64,000 nucleotides of DNA from an uncultured Acidobacteriota bacterium (lineage in GTDB: Bacteria; Acidobacteriota; CAIWXX01). The DNA is taken from the NCBI GenBank assembly GCA_903916735.1, contig CAIWXX010000113.1, positions 1 through 64,000 of the forward strand, given 5' to 3'. This document shows, one piece after another, positions 38,774-47,673 of the stretch. Below the pieces are notes generated by a model that was not told the DNA's origin, did no database searches, and saw only the letters and a list, made by a program, of their open reading frames with translations. Every line of letters starts with the position of its first letter. Position 1 is the stretch's first letter. The position numbers were made by a program, and so were the translations under genes.

Positions 38774-40054
38774 ATGATGCGCAATCGAACCGCCGTTATC
38801 GGCGCGGGAGTCGCCGGCCTCTCCAGTGCCGTCGAACTGTTACAGGCGGGACATCAGGTTGTGCTAATCGAACAGACCCGCAGTTGCGGTGGGAGGGCGC
38901 GATCGTTTTGCTGGTCGGAGGCCGGGTGCCATGTCGATACGGGGCCTCATTTGATGATGGGCTGCTATCAGAACTTCCGATGGCTGCTGAACGCCGCCGG
39001 CACGACGTTGCCTCTCCAGAAGAGGTTCACAGTTGAGCTCCTCGGGCGGCATGGCGAAAAAATTGTTTTCGCTGGAGCCACGAAGAGGCCGGAACTGGCC
39101 CTGCTGCGGGCGCAAGGGCTTGGAATTCTAGATAAGTGGGGATTGATCCGCGGCCTGATGAAAGCATCTCATCTACAAAATACTACCTATGTAGAAGAAT
39201 GGCTGAGTGCTCTTCATCAGCCGCCACTTGCCCGCCATGCCTTCTGGGACCCCTTTGTAACGGCGGTTCTTAACCAAAGCCCGGCCACGGGGCTTTCTCG
39301 ACAATTGATCACCGTCCTTCATCATGCATTCCTGGATTCCGATGCCGATCCGCGTCTCAGCATTTCGGATCGCTGTCTTGACGAGTTGTATGTTCAGCCG
39401 GTCGTTGACCTGATCCGACGCTTGGGGTGCGAAGTGATTCTCGGAGATGGGGTCGTCTCCCTTGAGGACAATGCCCACGGCCTCATCAGAGCCGCTATCA
39501 CACGGCACGGTCATCATATCGAGGCCGAAAGTTACATCATTGCAGTACCGCCGGACGCGCTCCAACAACTGCTGCCGGCGTCTTTCATTCCTTGTTTTCG
39601 GCCGAGTCCGATCGTGAGTGTCCACGCTCTCCTGGCTGACGCTCCTTTCTTTCCACCAGGCACTTTCATGGGACTATTGGATTCGCCATTTCACTGGGTA
39701 TTCTCACGATCAGTAGGCAACCGATGCCTTCTCTCGCTGCTCACAAGTCATGCCCAAAAGCTTGCCGGCCTCTCGCCGGATGAAATCACATCTGCTGCTC
39801 GCGATACGCTTAGCACCTTTTTCCCCGGATTTCACCCTCACAATATTCTTTCCATCATTTCAATAAAGGAACGAAAAGCAACGTATCAATTAACCAGCCC
39901 GGGACAGCCGTTTGAAATAGCAGGCATGCCGGACAACGCTTTCATCGCGGGAGACTGGATTGAGCCGAACTACCCGTGCACAATCGAATCCGCTGCATTG
40001 AGCGGGCGGCGCGCCGCTATGGCTGTCATCAAGCATGGAAGTGATAATCATTAG
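38774..40054 (+). CDS. hpnE: Squalene-associated FAD-dependent desaturase HpnE
   Basis: 426 residues. The dinucleotide-binding motif AVIGAGVAGLSSAVEL and the following CGGRARSF are those of carotenoid desaturase/HpnE flavoproteins. The C-terminal FIAGDWIEPNYPCTIESAALSGRRAA is the FAD-contact block. It completes squalene formation by reductive removal of the hydroxyl from hydroxysqualene. No squalene-hopene cyclase lies in this window, so whether the end product is a hopanoid is inferred. Confidence 0.93.
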   Translation: MMRNRTAVIGAGVAGLSSAVELLQAGHQVVLIEQTRSCGGRARSFCWSEAGCHVDTGPHLMMGCYQNFRWLLNAAGTTLPLQKRFTVELLGRHGEKIVFAGATKRPELALLRAQGLGILDKWGLIRGLMKASHLQNTTYVEEWLSALHQPPLARHAFWDPFVTAVLNQSPATGLSRQLITVLHHAFLDSDADPRLSISDRCLDELYVQPVVDLIRRLGCEVILGDGVVSLEDNAHGLIRAAITRHGHHIEAESYIIAVPPDALQQLLPASFIPCFRPSPIVSVHALLADAPFFPPGTFMGLLDSPFHWVFSRSVGNRCLLSLLTSHAQKLAGLSPDEITSAARDTLSTFFPGFHPHNILSIISIKERKATYQLTSPGQPFEIAGMPDNAFIAGDWIEPNYPCTIESAALSGRRAAMAVIKHGSDNH

Positions 40055-40392
40055 CGCTACTCATGTCATGCGCCGGAAATGCCTGATCATATCCGACGCC
40101 TTATTAATGCCCCGCTCTGCGCTGGTCTCTTTATGAGCGTAGACGTCAACATAAACATGGACGAATTCCGCCCACGAGGACATCGACCTGGTTTTCGGCC
40201 TGAAATCACGGATGAAACCTGTGTCGCTTGAAACATTTCCCCTGTGACACCGTAATAAAGGCACGATGGGGAGGGAATTAAGTAATCTCAGCGAAATCAT
40301 CATTTCCAGGGATCATGCCTTTTTAGTGAAAAGAAGGGAATTTTCAGATAGGATCATTCGATTCGTCGAAGTTTAAGCGTAAGGAGGAATCG
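40055..40392. other. Gap with GACGT-type repeat words
   Basis: 338 nt after hpnE. The stretch 40137-40170 has alternating GTAGACGTCAACATAAACATGG-like words, echoed in reverse at 48154-48198. No gene with recognisable family was seen. AAGGAGG (40381-40387) precedes the Yip1 gene. Confidence 0.5.
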
Positions 40393-41175
40393 ATGAATGA
40401 CATGATATCCGACACACAACCTGGGGGAATGCCATCAGCCGGGATGTCGCCTGATGGGACTCCCATCGCTCCCCCGCCTTCGACCGCCGAAGCGCTGGTG
40501 GGAGTCCTGACGGCTCCCAGCTCAACCTTCAAAGCGCTCGCCGCCAGGCCGACATGGAGCTTTCTGGCGCCCCTCGTCATTCTCCTCATCGTCGCCACTC
40601 TAAGCAATTTCTTTTTCATGAAGCGCGCCGATATGGAGCAGGTCATCAGGACCCAAATTCGGCAGAGCCCAAATTCAGCGCAGATGACACAGGCGAATAT
40701 GGATCAAGCGGTTCAAATGGGACTGAAGATTGCAAAATATTCGATGTATTTTTCCTTTGTGATCATGCCCATCTTCTTGGTTGTGATGGCATTGATCTTC
40801 TGGCTAGCCATTCTCATCTCGGGAGAAAGGATCACTTTCGGCAATTGCTTTCGTGTCATCTGCTGGGGGCAAATTCCCAGAGCTCTCTCTCTGCTCCTTT
40901 TCATTCTCATTATCTTTCTCAAGGATCCGACTTACATTGACCCAGGGAATCCCATCATGTCGAATCTCGGAGCCATTCTCGGTCTGGACCGCCTTGGGAA
41001 GCCTCTCTACGCACTCCTCTCCGATCTGGATATTTTCGCCGTCTGGACTCTCTGGCTCTATTCAGTGGGCTTCGCGGCATTTGCAAAGAGCAAGACCGGA
41101 AAGATGGCCGGGGTTGTTTTCGGTCTGTATGCCATTTATATCGCGGGGCATGTTGCTTTCAAAGCGATTTTCTAA
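40393..41175 (+). CDS. Yip1-domain membrane protein
   Basis: 260 residues. A proline-rich N-terminal 35 residues (PGGMPSAGMSPDG) is followed by about five membrane helices. The region FWLAILISGERITFGNCFRVICWGQIPR is typical of the Yip1 family. Bacterial Yip1 proteins have no settled function. It lies 12 nt before the MacA-like gene, suggesting one transcript. It may assist the transporter; this is inference from order only. Confidence 0.75.
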   Translation: MNDMISDTQPGGMPSAGMSPDGTPIAPPPSTAEALVGVLTAPSSTFKALAARPTWSFLAPLVILLIVATLSNFFFMKRADMEQVIRTQIRQSPNSAQMTQANMDQAVQMGLKIAKYSMYFSFVIMPIFLVVMALIFWLAILISGERITFGNCFRVICWGQIPRALSLLLFILIIFLKDPTYIDPGNPIMSNLGAILGLDRLGKPLYALLSDLDIFAVWTLWLYSVGFAAFAKSKTGKMAGVVFGLYAIYIAGHVAFKAIF

Positions 41176-41187
41176 GGATAGTACGAT

Positions 41188-42408
41188 ATGAAGAAACGCC
41201 TGTTCATTCTCGTTGGAGTCGCCCTTCTGCTCATCGCCGTCGTCGTGCTCTCGGTCAAGCTCTCGAGCCCCAAGGGTGAGGAGGTCGAAGTTCAGAAGGT
41301 CGAAAAGGGAGATGTCGCGCCGACGGTCACAGCCGATGGCCTCATCACGGCGAAGGTGACTGTGAACATCTCATCTCAGGTTATGGGTGAAATCCAGCAG
41401 ATGCCTTTCAAAGAAGGCGCCCGTGTGAAGAAGGGTGATATCCTTGTCGAGATCAATCCGGACACGTATCAGCGGGATGTGTCCTCGGGGCTCGCCAATA
41501 TGAACGCCGTCGAAGTCGCGTCCCGGCAAGCCATGGTGACACTCGCACAGCGGAAATTGGAATGGGACAGAGCCAACGATCTTTTTCTTAAGGGCGTTTT
41601 GTCCACGCAGGAACGGGACAATTCAAAGCTCGCTCTGGATTCCGCGACTCTTTCTGCCGAACAGGCGCTCACGCAGGTGGCGCAGGCCAAGGCTTTCTAC
41701 CAAAAAGCCCAGGACAACCTTAACAAAACCGTCATGCGATCGCCCATTGACGGGGTTGTCACGGCCGTCAATGCCAAAGAAGGCGAAACCGCCATTATGG
41801 GAACAATGAATTTCGCCGGTACCGTCATCCTGACAGTTTCGGATCTCTCCGAGATCATCACCGAAGTGCAGGTTGATGAGGTGGATCTTCCGCGGCTGAG
41901 ACTGGAGCAGCCGGCGCTCGTGACGGTGGATGCCCTCAATCAGAAGCAGTATGAAGGCACGGTCATCGAAATCGGCGCCTCGGCGCACGCCAGCCAGACC
42001 GGTGTTCAATCCAACATCAGGCAGTTCACTGTGAAGGTCGCCATTACAAAGCCGGACATCGAACTCAAGCCGGGCATCACGGCCCGCGTGAGATTGATTG
42101 CGGACAGACGGAAGAGCGTTCTGCGTGTTTCGTTGGGAGCAGTCCGTACCGAGGAGAAAGAAGGGCAGCAGATCTTTTCTGTGTTCACCGTTGAGAAGAA
42201 CAAGGTGCTCATGAAGGTGATTCGAACCGGCCTTTCAGACGATCTCTATACGGAGGTCACTAGCGGGTTGAAAGAAGGGGATCAGGTTGTGACAGGGCCC
42301 TATCGCCTGCTGCGAACGATGCGTGAGGGAGATCGCGTGAGACCCAAGGTTGTCACGATGGAAGAACTCAAGAGGGCCAAGCAAGAAAAGAAAGAAAACG
42401 GAGATTGA
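41188..42408 (+). CDS. Periplasmic adaptor of an efflux/export pump (MacA/HlyD family)
   Basis: 406 residues. One N-terminal membrane helix (about 4-24) acts as anchor. The barrel-sandwich lipoyl halves (VTADGLITAKVTVNISSQV and SPIDGVVTAVNAKEGE) flank a coiled-coil hairpin (about 95-180), followed by a beta-barrel and membrane-proximal domain. It bridges the inner-membrane ABC transporter to an outer-membrane channel. It lacks a lipobox Cys. No TolC-like gene lies in the window. The ABC ATPase follows after about 190 nt. Confidence 0.88.
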   Translation: MKKRLFILVGVALLLIAVVVLSVKLSSPKGEEVEVQKVEKGDVAPTVTADGLITAKVTVNISSQVMGEIQQMPFKEGARVKKGDILVEINPDTYQRDVSSGLANMNAVEVASRQAMVTLAQRKLEWDRANDLFLKGVLSTQERDNSKLALDSATLSAEQALTQVAQAKAFYQKAQDNLNKTVMRSPIDGVVTAVNAKEGETAIMGTMNFAGTVILTVSDLSEIITEVQVDEVDLPRLRLEQPALVTVDALNQKQYEGTVIEIGASAHASQTGVQSNIRQFTVKVAITKPDIELKPGITARVRLIADRRKSVLRVSLGAVRTEEKEGQQIFSVFTVEKNKVLMKVIRTGLSDDLYTEVTSGLKEGDQVVTGPYRLLRTMREGDRVRPKVVTMEELKRAKQEKKENGD

Positions 42409-42600
42409 GACCATTCATATCAATGAAAGTGCTTCGTCGCGTCGCCTGTTGGTGTGGCTGCTTCAGCACGGCGGATCAGTGGCATCCGGCACTCAAGCCA
42501 TATTCGGCGGCCCTGGAAGAGCGAGCGACTTCGGAAATGATGACACGAACAGAGCAATGCCGCAGTGCGTCATTCCGCTCTGGAGCTGACGGAGGCGATT
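42409..42600. other. 192-nt gap between adaptor and ABC ATPase genes
   Basis: This is long for such operons. A plus-strand frame (from 42424) encodes a stretch with WHPALKPYSAALEERAT, but I see no family and no start signal. A lost small gene is possible. The ATPase has its own GGAGG site at 42593-42597. Confidence 0.35.
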
Positions 42601-43305
42601 ATGACCACAGTTGATTCCGAGATACTCATACAGGCCACCGATCTCGTCAAGGATTACCCGATGGGCGAAGGCTCATACCGGGCTCTCAATGGAGTCGATC
42701 TGACGGTGCGTCGAGGCGAGTTCATTGCCATCATGGGTCCGTCGGGATCGGGCAAGTCGACACTCCTCCATATCCTTGGATGCCTCGATACACCATCATC
42801 AGGCCGGTATCTTCTGGCAGGAACGCCGGTTCACTCACTGGCCCCCGACGAACTGGCGGGGTTGCGCAACAGGGAGATTGGTTTCATTTTTCAGATGTTC
42901 TTTCTTCTTCCCCGTTCCAGCGCCGTTGAGAACGTCGAGTTGCCTCTTGTGTACGCCAAACTGCCGCCCTCGACACGGCATCACATGGCTCTGGATGCAC
43001 TGCGGTTTCTGAATCTCGAGACTCATGCCAAGCATCGCCCAAACCAGCTTTCGGGCGGCCAAAGGCAGCAGATCGCCATCGCGAGAGCCCTTGTGAATAA
43101 GCCTTCACTGATACTGGCAGACGAACCCACCGGCAACCTGGATAGCGTCACGTCGGGCAACATCATGGGCCTATTAAAGAAGCTCAACGAAATGGGCAAT
43201 ACACTCATCCTTGTGACCCATGAACAGGATATCGCAGCCTACGCACGGCGACAGGTGCGAATCAGGGATGGAAAGATCGTCAGCGACGAGGTGATAAGAT
43301 CATGA
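42601..43305 (+). CDS. ABC transporter ATP-binding protein (MacB/LolD type)
   Basis: 234 residues from the ATG at 42601 with GGAGG upstream (the longer frame starts at 42565). Walker A is GPSGSGKST, the signature motif is LSGGQRQQIAIARAL and Walker B is LILADEPTGNLD. HEQDIAAYA carries the switch His. The family couples ATP hydrolysis to FtsX-like permeases. It overlaps the permease gene by 4 nt. Together with the adaptor upstream it forms a MacAB-like tripartite system; the substrate is unknown. Confidence 0.95.
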   Translation: MTTVDSEILIQATDLVKDYPMGEGSYRALNGVDLTVRRGEFIAIMGPSGSGKSTLLHILGCLDTPSSGRYLLAGTPVHSLAPDELAGLRNREIGFIFQMFFLLPRSSAVENVELPLVYAKLPPSTRHHMALDALRFLNLETHAKHRPNQLSGGQRQQIAIARALVNKPSLILADEPTGNLDSVTSGNIMGLLKKLNEMGNTLILVTHEQDIAAYARRQVRIRDGKIVSDEVIRS

Positions 43306-44576
43306 CCAGCAGACGAACGGAGGAGCTCTTCGGTTTCTGGGGCGCAGTATTCGAGCTGTTTCGGATTGCGCTGCGCGCCATTCTCAGCAGCAAGATGCGA
43401 TCGTTCCTCACGGTGCTCGGCATCATCATCGGCGTGCTGGCGGTCGTCGCCGTCGTCTCCATCCTGCAAGGTGTCTTCGCGTCATTTCTTTCGCAATTCG
43501 AATCGCTGGGCGGCGATACACTCTTCGTCCGGCCGAACTATGAAATGTTCAAATCACATCAAGAGGGAGTACGCCGCCTGAAGATGACATACGAGGACGC
43601 GCTGGCCATCGCGCGCGACGTCTCACAGGTCAAAGAGATCTGTCCCTTCCTCATGCGGACCGATACGATTGCCTATCATGGTCGGAACGACTCGACCCAG
43701 ATCATCGGCACGACAGAATCGTATCCGCAGATCAATTCATTTTTCCCGGAGCAAGGGCGGTTTCTCGCGCCCATGGATGTGGCGGCGCGCCGTAAGGTTT
43801 GCATCATCGGCCAGGACATCCTGGATAAACTGGCAATGCCGCTGCAGAGTCTTGGCGAAGAAATCCAGATTGGCCGTGGCACCTACACGGTCATGGGAAT
43901 TCTGGAAAAGAAAGGCGGATCGTTCGGGCAAAGCGAGGATGATCAGATTTTCATCCCCCTTCCAACCGCCATCGTGCAATATGGCCAGGACGCCGCCAAT
44001 AGTATTTTTATCGAGGTGCAGGTTCGCGACGCTCAGAAAATGGATGATGCCGTTGAACGGATCTCGGCTGTTCTGCGGCGCGAGCATGGACTCAAATTCG
44101 GCGATGTCGACGATTTTCGTGTCTTCACCCGCGATGAGATTCTCAAGATCATCAAGCAGTTCACATCGGTTTCGACACTGATCGTCGGAGCCATCGTCAG
44201 CATCACTCTGATCGTCGGCGGCATCGGAATCATGAACATCATGCTCGTATCGGTCACCGAGCGGACGCGCGAAATCGGAATACGAATGGCTGTTGGAGCC
44301 AAGCGCATCCATATTCTTTATCAGTTCCTGATTGAATCGGTGACACTGTCGACACTCGGCGGAGTCGTGGGACTCGGTTGCGGCACAGGCGTGGCGCATC
44401 TGACGGTTTTCATCTTGAGAAAAACGGTTTCTGAAACCTTCCCGGCCGCATTTATCCCTTATTGGGTAGTGCTGCTGAGCCTGAGCTTTGCCGCTCTCAC
44501 AGGAGCCATCTTCGGCGTCTACCCCGCCGTGAAGGCATCCAGGCTGGATCCGATCGATGCGCTGCGATATGAGTAG
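43302..44576 (+). CDS. ABC transporter permease, MacB/FtsX type
   Basis: 424 residues. An N-terminal membrane helix (about 25-55, with LTVLGIIIGVLAVVAVVS) is followed by a large periplasmic MacB-PCD-like domain (about 60-285) and three C-terminal helices with the FtsX motif MNIMLVSVTERTREIGIRMAVGA. It mechanically drives export through the adaptor. In this operon ATPase and permease are separate polypeptides, unlike E. coli MacB where they are fused. Confidence 0.94.
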   Translation: MTSRRTEELFGFWGAVFELFRIALRAILSSKMRSFLTVLGIIIGVLAVVAVVSILQGVFASFLSQFESLGGDTLFVRPNYEMFKSHQEGVRRLKMTYEDALAIARDVSQVKEICPFLMRTDTIAYHGRNDSTQIIGTTESYPQINSFFPEQGRFLAPMDVAARRKVCIIGQDILDKLAMPLQSLGEEIQIGRGTYTVMGILEKKGGSFGQSEDDQIFIPLPTAIVQYGQDAANSIFIEVQVRDAQKMDDAVERISAVLRREHGLKFGDVDDFRVFTRDEILKIIKQFTSVSTLIVGAIVSITLIVGGIGIMNIMLVSVTERTREIGIRMAVGAKRIHILYQFLIESVTLSTLGGVVGLGCGTGVAHLTVFILRKTVSETFPAAFIPYWVVLLSLSFAALTGAIFGVYPAVKASRLDPIDALRYE

Positions 44577-45004
44577 TGATTTTGCAGCCGGACACGAGTC
44601 AACGCATTATCCGGCTCAATTGATTTCGAGAATTTTGTTCCCGTTTGATTGAGCTCGCCGATGGGTTCGAGCTCATACGGTGATATGACATCCACGCTGC
44701 AACTGGGCCGGGTACATTTATTGAAGAGAGCGAATTACAACTCTCTTCTCGGCACATACTGGGTCTTTTTGATCCAAGCGGCTGATGAGCCGGATCCCAC
44801 AACCACGTAGCATGCCCATCAGAAGCCTGATTTTTGATATACAATTCAAAGTATGCACTCATGACAATGGAGTGCATTTAACTGATCGAGTTGGTAGCAC
44901 AAGATTTGAACCCTTGGTGGAGGGCCGGACCTTTGCCACGCGCATCCAACTTGCTGCTCGCAGGGACTTGTATGCGATAATTCTTCGAAAACTATTGAAC
45001 CCTG

Positions 45005-45082
45005 GATGAACGGCGAGCGAGCGTGGTTCTCGGACCGAGGCATGTGGGGAAGACGGTCCTTTTACAGCAGATCGTGGTTTAA
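45005..45082 (+). pseudogene. Walker-A fragment of an AAA-type ATPase
   Basis: 26 codons read DERRASVVLGPRHVGKTVLL then QQIVV and a stop. This is the P-loop segment of DUF4143-associated AAA ATPases, which characteristically have GPRxVGKT. The upstream frame is closed by a stop and the frame ends after the P-loop, so only a fossil remains. Confidence 0.5.
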
Positions 45083-45904
45083 CTCATCAGCGAGGGATGG
45101 TCTGTCCTTCGTCTCGCGGCAGCAGTTTTCAAAACGGTAAAGACTCCTACGAACTCTGAGGTGCTCTTCGACTTGGCAATCTTCGGTGTCTCGCAATGGG
45201 TTCTACGTCCTGGCTCACCTACGTCCATCGGCTACAAGTTTACGGAGAACGAGAGGCAATGTGTGAGGACCCTCTCTTCCTGCCAGGGACCAGTTCGATT
45301 CCATATGAGCGAGCTACTTGCCGAACCTGATCGGTGTGCTTTTCAAGTGATCCGTTTCATCTATCAGGCGTTTGGATATTTCGCGGCCATGCTTGTCATG
45401 CGACCTACTTCTTCCATTCCTGCCACTCGGAAACCGTAGCTCCAAGTGCATCCTGGTATGCATCAATTTCCATCGCCATCGCGGGCTCGACGTAACCATG
45501 CCTTTCAGGGTTCTTCTTGGCCGGCTGAAACTGGAGGCTGGTGCTGGAGCAAGGAGACTGTTGAAAGAGCTCGGTAGCGGTGGAATCGGAACGGCTGGAT
45601 GTCGTAATCTCCGAGCCGGCGAAACGCTATCTTCCATTGAAGCACGTGATGGGCGCCGAGCTCATACCCTTCTAAAAACTCAGCGGCCTGACACCTCAGA
45701 TGATCGCCGAGAAGGTGTGATCTCTATCCCCATTTCGCCCAAGTGAGATGCTGCTGCTGCTGCTGTGAAGCCGCCGCCGGCACGACGTCATTATCATTAC
45801 GGTTCTAAAACCGCGCGTTACACTCTCTTAAAGCCTGTGACTGCATGGGTACTCCCCTCAGCAGTATCACTCTGGAAACTGGGAACCGGCAACTCGCAAT
45901 AAAT

Positions 45905-45936
45905 GGAAAAGGGGCAACCCTTCCGCTGCCCCTCTA
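45905..45936 (-). terminator. Terminator hairpin after flgE
   Basis: On the minus strand GGGGCA and TGCCCC form a 6-bp stem with a 10-nt loop (arms at 45911-45916 and 45927-45932), followed by CTTTTCC. It lies 16 nt past the flgE stop. It is a moderate intrinsic terminator for the flgD-flgE unit. Confidence 0.6.
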
Positions 45937-45951
45937 AATCTTATCTTCCGG

Positions 45952-47208
45952 CTATCTCTTGATCGACAGTGCTTCCTGCATCAGTTCGTCGCTCGTCGTG
46001 ATGACGCGCGAATTGGCCTGGTAGCCGCGTTGAGCGGTGATGATATTGGTGAATTCCTGTGCAATGTCGACGTTGCTCAGTTCCAATGCGCCGCCGGCGA
46101 TGGCGGCTCGTCCACCAGTTTGCGCTTCACCAACACTCGGTGCACCCGATGTGACCGTTTCCGCGTATCGGTTTGCACCAAGTTTTATTAATCCTTGCGG
46201 ATCATTGAATGAGGCCAGCGCCACCTGAGCTAATTCTGCTGTTTGCCCGTTTGAGTAAACTGCTTCAATGACGCCATCCGTGCGAACTACAATTGAACTG
46301 ATATTGCCGGCACCATATCCATCTTGGGTTGTGGAAGAAGTTGATGAAGGCGATCCATATTGGGTGATGTTGCCCGTAGCTGGTGTTCCACTGGCGATAT
46401 CCCAGTTCATTGTTTGTGTGAATGGAGCTGTCCCGTTAAGCCACGTGAAGGTGAGTGCTTGGTCGGCGGGCCCAATGAGCTGTCCAGTATTGTCGAAGGT
46501 GAAGTTGATCGTGCCACCTGGGGGAGCAGTGACACTCCCATCAGCAGCAGGCACACCGACAGTGCAGGTCCAGGCATTGGCCGCCGTCTTGGCGAATGTG
46601 AATGTAACGGTGTGAGAGGCGCCGAGTGTGTCGTAGACTACGATCGACGTGCTATATTGCGCTCCAATGGCTGCACTGGCATCGAGGTTTGTGACATGGG
46701 CGAGCGTGGTTGTCGCCTTCGGAGGATTAATATCACCCTGATTGATCACAATATTCGATAAAGCTGTATTCGCGATGATTTTTCCAGTCAAATCCTTCGT
46801 TTCCCAACCTTGGATGAAACTTCCGTCTGGAGCGACCAAATTGCCCGATTTATCGAGCGTAAAATTACCCGCTCGTGTATAGCTCGTCGTTCCATTCGCA
46901 TTCTTCGAAATGAAGAAGCCACCACCGAGTAACGCCATGTTGGTGGCCTCGCCGGTGAACATGAGACTTCCCTGGGTAAAGAGCGAGGTGGTCGAGAGGA
47001 GCTGTGTGCCAAGGCCGATCTGCATCGGGTTGCCGGCGCCGTTGACGACGGCGCCTCCGGTGAGGGTCTGCGAAAGGAGATCTCCAAAAGTCGTCAGGTT
47101 TGCCTTGAATCCGATCGTGTTGATGTTCGCAAGGTTGTTGCCGATGATGCTCAGGTAGAGCGCATTGGCGTTCAATCCGGAAAGAGCAGCGTAAAACGAT
47201 GTTAACAT
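45952..47208 (-). CDS. flgE: Flagellar hook protein FlgE
   Basis: 418 residues. The N-terminal rod/hook signature reads MLTSFYAALSGLNANALYLS then GNNLANINTIGFK. The C-terminal block ELSNVDIAQEFTNIITAQRGYQ is the paired helix of the same family. The middle domain is variable, rich in Thr and Ala. It polymerises into the hook outside the cell and is exported by the type III machinery. TGGAGG (minus strand) precedes the ATG, and a 7-bp hairpin stands just upstream of that site. Confidence 0.95.
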   Translation of the reverse strand: MLTSFYAALSGLNANALYLSIIGNNLANINTIGFKANLTTFGDLLSQTLTGGAVVNGAGNPMQIGLGTQLLSTTSLFTQGSLMFTGEATNMALLGGGFFISKNANGTTSYTRAGNFTLDKSGNLVAPDGSFIQGWETKDLTGKIIANTALSNIVINQGDINPPKATTTLAHVTNLDASAAIGAQYSTSIVVYDTLGASHTVTFTFAKTAANAWTCTVGVPAADGSVTAPPGGTINFTFDNTGQLIGPADQALTFTWLNGTAPFTQTMNWDIASGTPATGNITQYGSPSSTSSTTQDGYGAGNISSIVVRTDGVIEAVYSNGQTAELAQVALASFNDPQGLIKLGANRYAETVTSGAPSVGEAQTGGRAAIAGGALELSNVDIAQEFTNIITAQRGYQANSRVITTSDELMQEALSIKR

Positions 47209-47220
47209 GATTTACCTCCA

Positions 47221-47238
47221 CCGGCAGGGCTCTGCCGG
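47221..47238 (-). promoter_or_regulatory. Hairpin in the flgD-flgE spacer
   Basis: CCGGCAG and CTGCCGG with a GGCT loop form a 7-bp stem directly upstream of the flgE ribosome-binding site on the transcribed strand. It could affect flgE translation or mRNA stability. No T-run follows, so it is not a normal terminator. Confidence 0.4.
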
Positions 47239-47379
47239 AAGCTCAGCCGATGCCCCAATTCGAAAAAGAAAAAGATCCGGCACCATCCGCATTCTGGGAC
47301 TTCTCGAAATTCGTCGGGTTCTATTCGATTCATGCCGGATCACCATATTCGTCGCTATGGATATGCGGTCCATCCACTC

Positions 47380-47673
47380 CTATGTGCTCGTATCGCCGCC
47401 GGTGCTGTCCCCAGTGGTTTTTTGTTGTTTCGTGAGCAGTTCCTGGATCTTGAGGAGAGTGTCGTTCATGCCTGCAAGCTGTTCAAGTGAGCTGAAAGTC
47501 GCCAACTGTGTCACGAACTCGGTGTCCTTGATCGGATCCAACGGGTTCTGATTCTTGAGCTGCGATACAAGGAGCTGCAAAAACTGATCCTTGCCTATCT
47601 GATTGCCGCCCGACAAAGCCTGGAGCACGCTGGGATCGATTGTCCCGGTGCTGGTCACTGAATCTATTGTCAT
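47380..47673 (-). CDS. flgD: Flagellar hook assembly scaffold FlgD, short form
   Basis: 97 residues with the conserved FlgD N-terminal part: LGKDQFLQLLVSQLKNQNPLDP-type sequence (here GKDQFLQLLVSQLKNQNPLD), EFVTQLATFSSLEQL. The usual C-terminal Tudor/Fn3 part (another 100 or more residues) is absent; the protein ends in a Thr/Gly/Ser tail. FlgD caps the growing hook. Similar short forms exist in several phyla, so it may work as is. GGAGG precedes the ATG and a perfect sigma54 promoter lies about 35 nt upstream. Confidence 0.9.
   Translation of the reverse strand: MTIDSVTSTGTIDPSVLQALSGGNQIGKDQFLQLLVSQLKNQNPLDPIKDTEFVTQLATFSSLEQLAGMNDTLLKIQELLTKQQKTTGDSTGGDTST

Larger units (their letters stand above)
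44577..45951. other. 1.4-kb region of decayed DNA
   Basis: No intact gene was seen between the permease and flgE. It contains the AAA-type fragment (45005-45082), a short GCT run (45748-45762), and a worn word (45872-45894) related to other intergenic words. The flgE terminator lies at its right end. This is probably a graveyard of small genes. Confidence 0.6.

Noticed and set aside
45748-45762. GCT trinucleotide run as a functional repeat
   Set aside because: Only about five units, in noncoding DNA without neighbours that suggest a role.
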